64,000 nucleotides of DNA, taken from NCBI GenBank assembly GCA_021234155.1, contig JAJEKV010000010.1, positions 22,778,833-22,842,832 of the forward strand, written 5' to 3'. The notes under the pieces are model-generated. The model searched no databases. It saw only the letters and a list, made by a program, of their open reading frames with translations, and was not told where the DNA came from. Of the stretch, positions 20,211-31,327 are shown piece after piece. The position numbers and the translations under genes were made by a program. Positions within the stretch are counted from its first letter, which is position 1. Each line of letters opens with the position of its first letter. The DNA comes from Isoetes taiwanensis (Eukaryota > Streptophyta > Lycopodiopsida > Isoetales > Isoetaceae).

Positions 20211-23200
20211 ATGTCTAGCAGATTTGGTGCATCATTATTGAATACTGTGGATGTATACAAAGGAGGTCCAGGTTTCCAAGTCTGGAAAGACGCCATTGCA
20301 CATATATTAGAAGTGGAGGACCTTTGGGAGCTGGTAGATCCAGCAGGAACAGTAGGTACAGGAGTACTTACAAGGACTGGTTCATCTAGTTCTGTTGTTG
20401 GAGCAAGGGAGGAAGGCCGCAATGGGGACCAAGCTTCGGAGAGATGCAGGAGCAAGTGCTAAAGCATCCGGAGCTGGAGGAAAATCACTTTGCTGGCCAA
20501 AACAAGGGAAGCACAAGGCATTATAACATGCAAGGTCACCCAACTATACGTTTGAAATTAAGATCATTAAGTCCTAGAGAAATGTGGAAGTTTTTGCTTA
20601 AACACTATGAGGAAAAGACATCCTCACAAATTGACCTGCTTGAGAATGAATTAAGGGGTTTAAAACTTAAAGAGGAAGAGGATGTAACAGAATTCTTCAA
20701 TAAGTTTGATAATCTTGTTGCTGACCTAAATGGAGCAGGAGTTATCATTTCTGAAAGAAGTCAGATGTTGCAAATATCTAGGGCAATTGGTGAAAATGAG
20801 ACATTGGCCTTATTTATAAGAAACTCATGCAAATCAAGAGAAGAGGCAAAGAAATATATTAAGAACCGAGGGGAGCGTAAGAAAATATTAAGGCAAAATC
20901 AATCTGATGAAACTCCCGAAATTCTATTACTTAAGAGAAAAGATAAAGTGATATGTTATAATTGCCATGAGAAAGGTCATTACAAAAATGAATGCCCTAA
21001 ATTAAAAAGGCAATTCAACTGCTATACATGTGGTGGCAGAGGACATGTAGCTTCAAAATGTCCTACACCTAAAAATTATGGCAGATCTGCAAGAGGTAGA
21101 GGTGAAGCTAGACCTGCAAGAGGTGGCAGAGGGGCGTGTACGAAAAAAAGGCCTATGTGGCTAGGGAACAAGAAGACAAGACAAATGAAGAAGATGAGGA
21201 TGAGGTATCTCATGAATTTGCAATTGTTAATGAGAGTATGTCAACTAACATTTCTGATCATTTGATAGTTGATAGTGGAGCTGAAAGATCAATAGTACAA
21301 AACATTGACCTTTTGAAGAATATAACCAATGCAAGTTCAAGGAAGATTCAAGTGGGAAATGGAGCTCTTCAAGAGGTTCAAGGAAAAGGGTTATTGCAGT
21401 TAACAGATTTGGATGGAAATGTTATAAACATTCAGAATGTTTTATGTGTGCCTGGAATTATCAAAAACCTAATATCAGTTAGTCAGTTGTGTGATTTGGG
21501 ATATAAAGTTGTATTTGTTGCTGATCAGTGCAATATTATGATGAATAATGAAATAAAGTTTTATGGTAAACATGTGGGAAACTTGTATGGATTGGAAAAT
21601 ACTATTCATCATTCAATTAATGCAGTTCAGGAAATTGGCTTAGATACTTGGCATAATAGGCTTGCCCATACCAATTATAAAAAGTTAGAATGTCTACACA
21701 AGCAAGGTCATATAAGCTTGGAAAATGCAAACAGACAAGATCTCATATGTGAGGGGTGTGCTTTGGGTAAACTAAGCAGGTTGCCTTTTCATAAAAGGAA
21801 AACTAGAGCACAACAAAAGCTTGAGCTGATACATTTAGATTTATGTGGCCCCCTAAATGTCAAAAGCAGGACAAATAAGAGATACTTTATAACCTTCACA
21901 GATGATTATAGCAGAATGTGTACCACATATTGTTTAATCAGGAAGTCACAAGCAATAAATGCATTCAAGCAGTTGCAGAAAAGGAACGAGAAACAGGTGT
22001 CAAAGTGAAATGTATCAGATCAGATAGAGGAGGAGAATACCTTTCAGGTCAATTCAAATCTTTTTGCATATCACATGGAATCAAAAGACAATTAACCTGC
22101 AGACACTCACCTCAGCAGAATGGAGTTTCAGAAAGAAAGAATAGAACCTTATTGGATGCTGTTAGATCAATGTTAAAGGAAAGTGGGTTGCCAAACTACC
22201 TATGGGAAGAAGCACTTTATACTGCTGTTGAAATTCAGAACATGCTGCCATCAGTAAGCCTACAAGGAAATATCCCTATGCAATTATGGAATCCAGGAAA
22301 TAAGTTAAACTATGAAAAGTTTAAAGTATATGGATGTATGGTCTATGTACACGTGCCATCTCAATTAAGGAAAAAGTTGGATAACAGGGCAGAAAAAGGT
22401 TTTTTGGTAGGATATGACAAAGAATCTAAAGGATACAGAGTCTACTTACCCGAGACCAGGGAAATCAGAATTAGTAGGGATGTATTATTTAATGAAGAAG
22501 TGTTGTACAAACATAAATTCAAGAAAGGCATCAAGTTTCAACCAGATAAACCTGAACAAATTCCCAAAGTGGAATTTGAAGAAGAAGATAATGAGGAACT
22601 AGAAATGCCAGAAATACCAAAGGAGACAAATGAGCCGAACAACCTATACACCAAGACCTTCCAGATCAAGAACAAGCAAGCGCTGAACCTACCAAGGAAT
22701 ATCAAGAAAAGAAGAAAAGAAAAACTCAGGCAGAAAGACTTGTTGAAGAAGCTAAACTGGAAGATCAAGCTTATGGCAGAAATCAAAGGGAAAGAAGTAG
22801 AAGGATTGAAGCAAAGACAGTTGAACATGAATATATTATGGCAATATTAGAAGATGAGATAATTCCTCAAAGTTATGAGGATGTACAAGAAAGCATTGAC
22901 AGAGATAAGTGGATAGCAGCTATGAATGATGAACTAAAATCGTTTGAAGACACTAAAACATATGAACTCGTGAAATCAGATGATAAGCATAATATTATTG
23001 GCAGCAAATGGTTATTCAGAATTAAACTAAATCCAGATGGGACAAAGAAATATAAAGCTAGATTGGTGGCACAGGGTTATACTCAGAAAAAAGGGAAGAG
23101 ATTATGATGAAACATATTCTCCTCTGGTCAAATTGACAAGCATCAGAATATTGTTGGCCATGGCAAATGCAATGAAACTGGAAATACATCACATGGATGT

Positions 23201-23606
23201 CAAGACAACATTCTTAAATGCAACTCTGGAAGAAGAAGCATTTTTGAGGCAACCTCCAGGCTATGAACAAGGCAAGAACATGATCTGGAAATTAAATAAA
23301 GCAATGTATGGATTGAAGCAGTCACCAAGAGAATGGTATCTTTGCATAAATCAATTTTTGCAAGAACAAGGCTTTAACAAGCTACATAATGATGGTAATC
23401 TCTACAGACTAGAACAAAACAAGGATTACTGTATTATTGCCCTTTATGTAGATGACTGTATAATGGTGGCAACCTCACTGAACGTTTTAAACAAATGCAA
23501 AGGCATTTTAAAGTCCAGGTTTCAAATGACAGACTTAGGAGAGCTAAGGAAATTTTTGGGGATTGAGGTGGACAGAAATAAGGAAGAAAAATGGCTCAAA
23601 TTGCAT
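20211..23606 (+). pseudogene. copia gag-pol (internal C), frameshifted and 3'-truncated
   Basis: Starts MSSRFGASLLN as in B. Near 20404-20455 a patch of base changes and indels breaks the capsid frame. The downstream part then runs through both zinc knuckles without the nonsense codon of copy B (arginine retained at about 20867). Near 21130 the RG-rich region is altered and the frame moves again before protease (IVDSGAERS). Integrase shows the same frame break as copy A (near 21968). Another shift lies near 22635 in the acidic linker, and one base is gained in an A-run near 23090. RT motifs MDVKTTFLN and LYVDD are present. RNase H and the LTR are missing. Confidence 0.9.
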
Positions 23607-24120
23607 TGACGAGCTAGGGTCTAGACCAATTAGCATTGGATCATCTACTAAGAGAGATGGCCAAGTCAAAGGAAAGAACCTTGTACTATTGTTGTATAGA
23701 CTTCAAGAAAGCATTCGACATTATCATGCGTATTGTTGTTATATGGACACGAATAGCATTGTACAAATTCAGAACAAAGAACTACAAGCTATGGATAGAG
23801 AAAGGAAGATGGCAAAGACCAAGGGTTCCAAGGGAGGGTAGACTATGCAGGCTCTATGACATGGGAGAGGTTGAAGACGAGAGGCATATATGGAATAGGT
23901 GCCCAACATCTTCAAGAATAAGATTGAAAGGGAACCAGGTTGATTGGAAAACTTCAGTGGATAATGGAACAAGAGATACATGAAAGCAAAATGAACAACA
24001 TTAACGATAAGGGAGACTCTGGATGAGCACGAACACAGATATAAAGGAATCATTGATGCATCATCCAGTTCCGATGGCACAGCATGGACAAGCGCTTTAA
24101 GGATTCAACAAAAGATATAC
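23607..24120 (+). mobile_element. LINE fragment with internal deletion
   Basis: The plus strand encodes HLLREMAKSKERTLYYCCID then FKKAFDIIMR, resembling the RT palm motif (YxxFxDFxKAFD) of LINE elements. It soon passes to LYKFRTKNYKLWIEKGRW and GRLCRLYDMGEVEDERHIWN. The last has the C...DE.H...C pattern of the C-terminal zinc-binding region of LINE proteins. Most of the RT between these parts is missing. The fragment directly abuts truncated copia copy C. No target duplication or poly(A) tail was identified. Confidence 0.55.
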
Positions 24121-24296
24121 GGTAGAAAGAGAGACGATCTTTTCCCACCCACGTTGAAAGGGATACGTTTTTTTCCATCGCCTCTCCTTTACTCTCTGAT
24201 ACTACTCACTCGCCCCCGTAAAATATACAATGTAAAAATATGGTGTTCGAAGCTGTGCTTATACCATGTACCATAAATCATAGGACTCCATGAGTC

Positions 24297-24475
24297 ATGA
24301 TGACGCTCAAATATATTCTATTCTATTCTAGTCTGTCTGCCCGTCCGTCCGTCTGTCCGCCCGCCCGTCCGCCCTCTGCCCGTCTGTCCTCCCTCTGCCA
24401 GTCTGTCTGCCCATCCATCCATCCATTTATCCATCCTTTCTTCCTTCCTTGCTTCCTTCCTTCCTATTTTTTCCT
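24297..24475. repeat. pyrimidine-rich simple sequence
   Basis: Imperfect (CTGTCTGCCCGTCCGTCC)-like and then (CCTTCC)n / (ATCC)n tracts. 24476-25500 holds no gene I can support. Confidence 0.85.
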
Positions 24476-25504
24476 CCTTGAAACACAATATGTGGCTCTT
24501 TTATAAGCGAGCATCAACTGGGAATATCCAAAAGCATAAGTGTGTATGTTCAGAAAGCGGGTATTTCAAAGAGAGAGAGAGATATTCATATGATTGTTTG
24601 GACTATGCTTGCTTAGTGCTCTTCCATCGAGTCTTTTGAACCGCTCCCCCGAGCTTGTGCCATTTCGGGAGGCTCAAGTAAATTTCAATATGTAGAAAGG
24701 TTTAATCCCAAAAATGAATATAAGAGCATAACTATATCTTCTTAATGGATCTCCATGGACTCTCATCACATATATGTGGAAATTGGCAAATGAATAACAT
24801 ACCACGTGAAGATTGCATATGTTTGATATGTCTTGAATGGGTAGTCGATGAAGCACATGCTACATTTTATTGCGAGTTTTAGAATTGTACTCCACTTTCA
24901 ATTGGACTTAGCTAGGTTCACAGATGGTAGCAAAGTGCATCAATGCTATTGAAGAGCATAAATAGAATACATCTTACTTCCATCAATTTAATAGATCAAC
25001 CAGTAGATCTACTTGGTCTTCACGGGCGTTAAATTCATCCATTCATATGTTAGCCTCCAACTAACACAATTTAAACCAGTAAGTCAGTCGGTAAAGAGAA
25101 ATGTTTGCGATGGCTTTCGCCATCACCATTAGGTTTCCCAATGACAAAATTAGGCAGACCTTGAGGTTTTTTTTCTTGGAAAATATAGTGGTCGTCAGAT
25201 GTAGACTGTGCCCGTCAGAAGGCAGTCCGAGTTTGTTGTGAGTGGAGCTAGATTGGAGGGAGGTGAATGCATGTGGACATCGGATGTCCCAAATTCTCTC
25301 TGGCTTGCTAAGCCGTGTGGGCAGCGTATTGGCTAAGCCGCCCTGGTCTACTACGTGGTGTCGGAAGGGACGGTCTTTCCAAATTCGGCTCCCAATCTGC
25401 TGATAACATGATGTTTGCATTGGTACCTATTGGTGTTGGTGATGGCGTCTCCTGCCCATTCTTCTGTAGCTTATGTTCTAGGCCTTGTTTTCTAAGAATT
25501 TAGA

Positions 25505-26929
25505 ATGCTGAAGAGGTTAGCCAGACAGTCGTTGCCATGCTCTGGGCACACAATAGATGAAGAGGGGAGGCTTCCAGAGAGCAGTGCTGCTGCTCTTGTG
25601 AGGTCCATGCAGCAGCCAATTTGGAGCGATGCTCATGCTCTCTTCCATAGCAGTACCTTCATTGAAAACATGTCTGAGAAGTTGGAATTGGATGTGGATG
25701 CTTGTCATCAATCGATTGGGAAGGGGAAGAAGAAAGGCCGGTCCAAGAAACCTTGTGCTATTGTAATTGCTGAGCAGAATGCGAAGGATGAGTTGAAAAG
25801 GCAGAGGGATTTGCAGAAGCAGCTGAGAAAGCAAGAGAAGGAAAAGAAACAAAGGGAGAGGCAGGAGGAACGTGAGAGATGCAAGCGACAGAGAGTTGAG
25901 GCAAGGGAGAAGCAAAGGCGAGAGAGAGAGAAGAAGATGTGGAAGAAGAAAAACGAGAAGTTCAATATCCTGGATGTCAGTGTCACTGTGACGATTAGTG
26001 GCGGTGATGTTCGGGATGACGTGTATGACAGAGTCTGTGTTTTTTTGGACAAGCAACGTATTGCATGCATGGTCGCAGTTGAGAGAGGGTCTGAGCTGGA
26101 CCACCTTCGCTTGCAATATGTATTCTGTTTGTCAGCCACAATACCAGCTGCTGTGAATATAAGAGTGAAGCAAGCACTGGACTGGGTTGTGAATAGGCCT
26201 GCAGGTGGCGTTATAATCTGCAAGGCGCTCAAGGACACTCGCCTGCATTGCTTTGAGGGCATGCTAGGTTATTGGCTAAAGGATTCTGGGAAGATGCATT
26301 ACAAGAATCATATGAAGCAGGTGACTTTAGAGCAGTTGGAGAGGGGAAAGAATTTGTATGCGCTCTATGGGGCCGGGGAAATCAAGCAATGTGTTGTACT
26401 TGACAAGAGGAACATGCTTGGACGCGCTCACCACTTTGTGTTGTATCATGGCCGACGCCAGAGGACGTCCAGTCTGTGTTATACCATTGTGAGGATGCTT
26501 CACACTGGAAAGGTTGTGCTACCCAGTGCATGGGTGTTGCCTTTCAACTCTTCGAGAATTAGTTATGAGCGGGTAGAGGCAGCCTGGCGTCTCACGCTTG
26601 ATCCTGACCATGCTTCCATTAGGGATGTCAGGTGTGTGATTTATGGACTTTGTCCGGATGAGGAGCCCATTGACAAGATAGGAAAAAGACGTCATAGAAT
26701 CTGGGATGATGCTATAGACTGCATGAAACTTGATAGGTTGGACGCCATGCTAGGCGAGGAAGATGATGAGGATGACGAGGACGCAATTGTAGATGTGCAG
26801 GACTATCCTCCAGACGAAGAATATGTTGATGAATCTCCTGCATTTCTACCTCCTATTGACAGCACTATCCTTCTCTTCCAGGACTTCATTCCCCTCCACT
26901 TTGCTGATGATTCTCTAGCTATTTTATAG
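25505..26929 (+). CDS. 474-aa possible HUH-endonuclease (Replitron/Rep-like) protein
   Basis: An in-frame stop at 25493 precedes the ATG. Residues 75-150 are highly charged and coiled-coil-like (KKKGRSKK, then KQRERQEERERCKRQ). From residue 154 a folded domain starts (FNILDVSVTVTISGGDVRDD, DRVCVFLDKQRIACMVAVER). It carries GSELDHLRLQYVF (residues 196-207), which resembles the second motif of rolling-circle Rep proteins (HUH or HxQ), except that Arg202 sits where a His is expected. A Tyr pair (Y285, Y288; GKNLYALYGAGEIK) could be the nucleophile. The C-terminus is acidic (EEDDEDDEDA). Eukaryotic Replitron transposases share this organisation as I recall it. The long intact frame suggests recent activity or domestication. 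The HUH identity is moderate, the ORF itself secure. Confidence 0.5.
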   Translation: MLKRLARQSLPCSGHTIDEEGRLPESSAAALVRSMQQPIWSDAHALFHSSTFIENMSEKLELDVDACHQSIGKGKKKGRSKKPCAIVIAEQNAKDELKRQRDLQKQLRKQEKEKKQRERQEERERCKRQRVEAREKQRREREKKMWKKKNEKFNILDVSVTVTISGGDVRDDVYDRVCVFLDKQRIACMVAVERGSELDHLRLQYVFCLSATIPAAVNIRVKQALDWVVNRPAGGVIICKALKDTRLHCFEGMLGYWLKDSGKMHYKNHMKQVTLEQLERGKNLYALYGAGEIKQCVVLDKRNMLGRAHHFVLYHGRRQRTSSLCYTIVRMLHTGKVVLPSAWVLPFNSSRISYERVEAAWRLTLDPDHASIRDVRCVIYGLCPDEEPIDKIGKRRHRIWDDAIDCMKLDRLDAMLGEEDDEDDEDAIVDVQDYPPDEEYVDESPAFLPPIDSTILLFQDFIPLHFADDSLAIL

Positions 26930-26945
26930 TGAGGCACCTTGTACT

Positions 26946-27356
26946 GTGGATGATTTGTGTTTCTGTGTTCTAAGGTTGTCAATCTATTTTGTAGATGAGA
27001 ATGTGGAGCAAGTATGCAGTGGTGGCTCCATGCCAGCTCCATTATGTACTTTCATCTCTGTGGATATGGATTCGGTGGAGGCGGCTCCCGTTGTTGCAGT
27101 AGGACCTTTCTTTGATGTTGATTGTCTCAAGAAGCACACATGGCGTATTGTCCATGAGTTGATGATTGCTCTCACGAACACATTGAATGTGTTGGAGGAG
27201 GCTTTGACAGGCATGGACTATCCTGGAGTGCAAGTCACTGATTGTGATAGAAGAGTTTTTTGTGCTGAGGTTAATCATGTTCGTGCCATACTGATATCCA
27301 AGATTCGTCAGTTAGAGCAACTTGCCATGGCGCATCCACGCACCATGCGCTCTTGA
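26946..27356 (+). CDS. 136-aa ORF downstream of the HUH-like gene, unknown
   Basis: Begins 17 bp after the previous stop in another frame. A more natural start may be the Met at about 27031 or 27067. It has no recognised domain; the mid part (VHELMIALTNTLNVLEEALTG and VNHVRAILISKIRQLEQLAM) is helical with heptad-like hydrophobics. It could be a second element protein or a C-terminal exon of the HUH-like gene. 27357-27638 holds no further gene. Confidence 0.35.
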   Translation: MDDLCFCVLRLSIYFVDENVEQVCSGGSMPAPLCTFISVDMDSVEAAPVVAVGPFFDVDCLKKHTWRIVHELMIALTNTLNVLEEALTGMDYPGVQVTDCDRRVFCAEVNHVRAILISKIRQLEQLAMAHPRTMRS

Positions 27357-27638
27357 TGGCTGGATTTCATGTTGTGCATGTGGAAAAACTTTGTTCATTG
27401 TATATATGTTTGTTATATGTGATGTGTTCTTGTTTGGGTGTTACCGTTTTGTTCTTAGATTCATGTGTACTGTGCCACTTAGATGTCCATGTTTCATGCC
27501 ACTTGGGTGGCTGCTGTAATATATTATAACGCAAGTTATCTGCTATCTACTTTGACATGTGCACGGCTCACATTTTTTATTGGGATGGCAATGGTTTGAT
27601 CCAATGGTCAAGAGATGTTTCTGTTTTTTCAAATGTGT

Positions 27639-27689
27639 GATTAGAGTTGAATGTGTGATTAGAGTTGGATCACACATTCAACTCTAATC
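27639..27689. repeat. perfect 20-bp-stem hairpin downstream of HUH-like genes
   Basis: Left arm 27639-27658 (GATTAGAGTTGAATGTGTGA) and right arm 27670-27689 are exact inverses with an 11-base loop. The loop starts a second copy of TTAGAGTTG. 27690-28300 holds nothing recognisable besides AT-rich DNA. Confidence 0.9.
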
Positions 27690-28300
27690 AGCATAAGTAT
27701 CCTTAATGAGATGAATCAGTTTGGATAATGTATAGTTGTTTTTTCTTTTAATGAGTGAATGAGTTAAGATAATGAGACCATATTGTAGCCGATGGAGCTC
27801 GGCTTGTGGCCGGATGAAGCACAGCTCTGTTTTTAAGTTGATAGTTTCTTATTAGGGGCAACCCACAATTTTTTTTCAAATTTGGAGACCCGGCAAGTTT
27901 TGTAGGTTTTATTAGACCCAAGAAAAACCCCATTTCATTCAAAACCTCATTTCATTCAACAGTTTGCACAAATCCGGCAAACTTTAGAGGCAAACTCTAG
28001 AGGACTGCAGATGTTGAAATGGAACTGTCGAAATGGAACAGAACCGTTATTCAACCGAACTACACAGATTTATACGTTAATTTTGGTTATAGAGGATTTG
28101 GGCTGGAAATATGGTTCTACACATTCACTATTTTTTTAGTTGTTAAATTGATCAATCTGCCAAATGCTAACACGTCCACGGGTTCTTTACATTCTAAGCA
28201 GAATAGATACTTAGCCAATTTCCATTCCGCATTGTAGAAGGGGGCTACATAAAATGCACACCACAACAAAAGGTCAACCAAACTTATGGCAGCATGGTCA

Positions 28301-30625
28301 TTACTTAGATTGTGATGCCTCACTGCTGTTACGTGCAGACCATGGAAAGCTGCTTACAGTTGGCATTGGGACTCCTTTAGAAGCGTCGAATGACTGCAGA
28401 AAACTAGAAACCAGATGACCCCCACGCTCATACAAGGCTAACTGAGCAATCCCAATTCCAGCAGATTTAACATCTATTTGAGGACGTTCAAACGTGCCAC
28501 CCACCGGGATCTAAGTACATGCACAAAACCATGATGCATAGAATCATGTACCAAAAAAAGAGTTTTCATATTTATCGCTTACCTGTAAATAGTAGCTCTT
28601 TGGAATCTTTTTAAACCCAAGAATATCAGTTAATGTGGTGCTGGGAATCGCAAAAACCATTTTGACCGTCTCCTCAACCAAGTCGATTGTCCCCCATGTT
28701 GCTATGTGGACCTTACCTAAATGAACCAACATCATCTCTAAGAACTAATGGCCTGCTTCAAACTAACCACCAAGCCATATCTTTTGAAATAAAGTCCTAT
28801 ATCTGCAGGCTTGATAGCAACAACAATCTTTGAACTTCTACACTTCAGCAAGGATCGCCACATGAAGGCCTTTAATATCTAGCGCTCCTTATCTCTCTTT
28901 AACTTTTGGCTAGTTACAAATAGGAGCGGACAAATTCAAAAATACAAACCTTGAACAAGTATATCGGCTCGGGAGCACGTAACAAATCCTTCTGTATCTA
29001 TGTTCACTTCCATAGCTGCAGTTTGCATCACAATCTGTCCTTTATTTCGTAGAAGGTCATCCCTTTTTAAGATTGCAAATATTCCTTCTACAAGTGGGCC
29101 TCTTGCTAAAACCTGTATACGCAACCACACATCATATGGAATAAACATGCAAATTATTTCATATTATTAGTCTAATTTAGTGCACTATAAAAAACATGTC
29201 ATGTTTGCTACACAAAGAGACAAAAGTTTTTCTTGATTGCCTGCATAGGAGCCATAAGAAAGCTGAATGAAATGTTCATTACTAGTAAGTTAATATTGAT
29301 TATATGCAGTACTTATTGAACAAATAAAAATATCTGTTACCGCACTCAGTGGCTCAAAATGAAGCTTAAAAACACGTGAAGGTAGACTCAGCTCCAGAGG
29401 AGAAACTTCAATGGTAACATCTGGCATATCTTCCTCTCTTAGCGCTGGCCCAACAACATGACCAAGTAAAGGGTTCACTCTACTGAGGTATAATTGACCA
29501 AACTCTGGGGAGAGAGCCATCTGCATTAAATGTAACTTATCAGGCGAGTATTCAACGTACAATGTCCTCGTGCCAGTGATAATAATTTTGCAACTTGAAA
29601 CCTTACTTCTAATTTTATAGGTTTAATCAGTTCTATCTTTTTCTTCCAAGGCACTAAGAAACCATGGCCTTCTGCATATGTACATTCTGACCAGAATTTT
29701 GCCTGAAGTGGAATGTTCCAGATGTTGCTTTGGTCTACTTGAACTTCATTTGCTGCAGATGCCAGCTGACCAAGAAGTACATCCACGAACATTGACTTCC
29801 CCAGAGTTGCACACATATCGCGAGGAAGATATATCCTCCCATTAGTAATCTCTAAGCTTCCATTAGCAGCTCTCAAGTTGCAGGTAAATGATGCAGTAAC
29901 CAGAGGCTCATCCAGCTGCTTGCGTTTCTTATGCTGAGCACGCTGCTTTGACTTCAGAAACTCGTCGGAAGAAACAAGAGCAAGCACTAAATGGGGGATG
30001 CCAGATGTTTGTTCTTCTTGTATGTCAACGACAGGGGAGACAATGCTGCAATCCCCTGTTTCAAAAAGCTTACTTGTTGCCAGCCTTCAAATTCTCAGAT
30101 ATAAATAATTTTTAATTCCACCAAAACCACATATTTCCAATTGGCAAATGAAGATTTACCTAAACCGCTTTTTCCAATAACAATGGACCAAAGAGGAGCT
30201 TTAGTTGTCAATTCTGGAATGGAGAGGACACGTTTGCCTTCTGGACATTTTAAAGTGATCCCTTGTATCTGTATTGGTCTTGCCCAACCAAGGGATATAG
30301 CTTCCACAGATAAGCTTCCTGAAAATAGTCACACAAAAAGTGTATCCGTTCAGGTGGCTGCAAAAAGCAAATAACTTGTCCATGCATGTAATGGAGTGCA
30401 CCAAAACCTGGAATAGCTTGATTTGCAATAAAAAGAATGGTGTTTTTCCCCGTTTGCCAGGAAGTAAATGATGGTATTCCAGCAATAATAACAAGAACAC
30501 TTATGATAATGTAAATGAATGCTTTTCCCAGTTGAAGTATTGTCTTCTTGATGGCTGTTTGAGTTGCCTCAACAAAGCCATATGGAGGACTGCAACTTTG
30601 TCTATTATTAGCAGCAGGAGCACCC
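28301..30625 (-). pseudogene. AsmA/TamB-like membrane protein gene, six exons, one frameshift
   Basis: Predicted exons with GT-AG borders: 30625-30408, 30318-30160, 30055-29341, 29112-28950, 28716-28583 and 28510-28301 (stop). Exon 1 here encodes a membrane helix (AFIYIIISVLVIIAGIP) followed by IANQAIPG, then SLSVEAISLGWARPIQI and GITLKCPEGKRVLSIPELTT. That pattern is typical of the N-terminal region of AsmA/TamB-like proteins. Beta-rich segments follow (TCNLRAANGSLEITNGRIYL; RVFKLHFEPLSA; GFVTCSRADILV). The C-terminus is IPVGGTFERPQIDVKSAG, the usual 'GTFxxPxID' end of such domains. All junction phases agree except one apparent lost base near 29598-29604, between KPIKLEVR and IIITGTRTLYVEYS, so the gene is broken or the base is an assembly error. 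The 5' start lies upstream of 30625 and was not found locally. AsmA-like proteins act in lipid or protein transport at membranes; the role here is inferred only. Confidence 0.58.
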
Positions 30626-31122
30626 CTACAGAAGGTATTGAGATCACACTGAAATTGCAATATTAAATGCCCTGGTGTTTCTTGAAAAGCAAAACAGATT
30701 TGACTGAACGGAATAAGACAGATGCGACAATGACATTTAGCCAAAGATTATCTAAAAGTTTTGGTCCTCTGCCTTTGTCTACATTATATTTACCTCAGCA
30801 TTCATTCTATGTTATGTTAATTGTATACCCTAAAGCTGAAATAGTGGAAAGACCTAGAGTTCTGGATGGAGGGAACCTTTGGAGGATACGAAGCACGCAT
30901 CGGTCCATTCCTTTACCCAAAATCAGTCATTGTTGATCCACTAAGAATGGAGAATGAAACAGGTCAAAACAAAAAAACTCGTTCCCAAATCCAACTAGTC
31001 TTAAGGGCCTTGGTGAATTTTAGTTTCTTATATTTTCTATGCTCAGATTTCACAGTCGATTATAATTTGCTATCGTATTAGCAGCTGTGAACCACATACC
31101 TGGTTCGGCCACAGAGGATTGA

Positions 31123-31161
31123 CCTGGGTTCTTGCTCTCTTGTTTGATCCATTCTGCTACA
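31123..31161 (+). repeat. remnant of 5' LTR (39 bp)
   Basis: Identical to 36174-36212, the last 39 bp of the 3' LTR. The first 160 bp of the LTR are missing on this side. Confidence 0.88.
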
Positions 31162-31175
31162 TGGTATCCATTCGA
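31162..31175 (+). other. primer binding site of second copia
   Basis: TGGTATCCATTCGA, close to the initiator-methionine tRNA complement (TGGTATCAGAGC), directly after the LTR remnant. Confidence 0.65.
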
Positions 31176-31327
31176 GCATAGGTGACAAGAAAAGCGATTC
31201 AAGAAAGGTGGGCAGAAAATTACCTCAGCGTGATTGTTGAGAGGGCAAGTGAGAGGGGCATTGACAAAAGAGGAAAGGAGAAAAGCAAGCATGTCAAATC
31301 TGCAAATTGACTTGAAGAATTTAGAAG

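Larger units (their letters stand above)
20191..23606 (+). mobile_element. Ty1/copia internal C, truncated inside RT
   Basis: Third internal region of the array. It is collinear with A and B from the primer site to just after YVDD. Identity then stops abruptly after AAATTGCAT at 23606, where B continues with CAAAACAAGC. No 3' LTR exists here; unrelated LINE sequence follows. Confidence 0.92.

Noticed and set aside
24297-24506. Proline/serine-rich ORF.
   Set aside because: Translation of a simple pyrimidine repeat.
25517-26262. Long minus-strand ORFs opposite the HUH-like gene.
   Set aside because: Antisense of a charged, GA-rich coding region, giving Leu/Ser-rich shadows.
30130-30190. Apparent Walker A (GKSGLGKSS) suggesting an ATPase or ABC transporter.
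   Set aside because: The string reads through a splice donor (TTTAG|GTAAATC at 30160/30159). The next exon continues with GDCSIV, so no P-loop is encoded.
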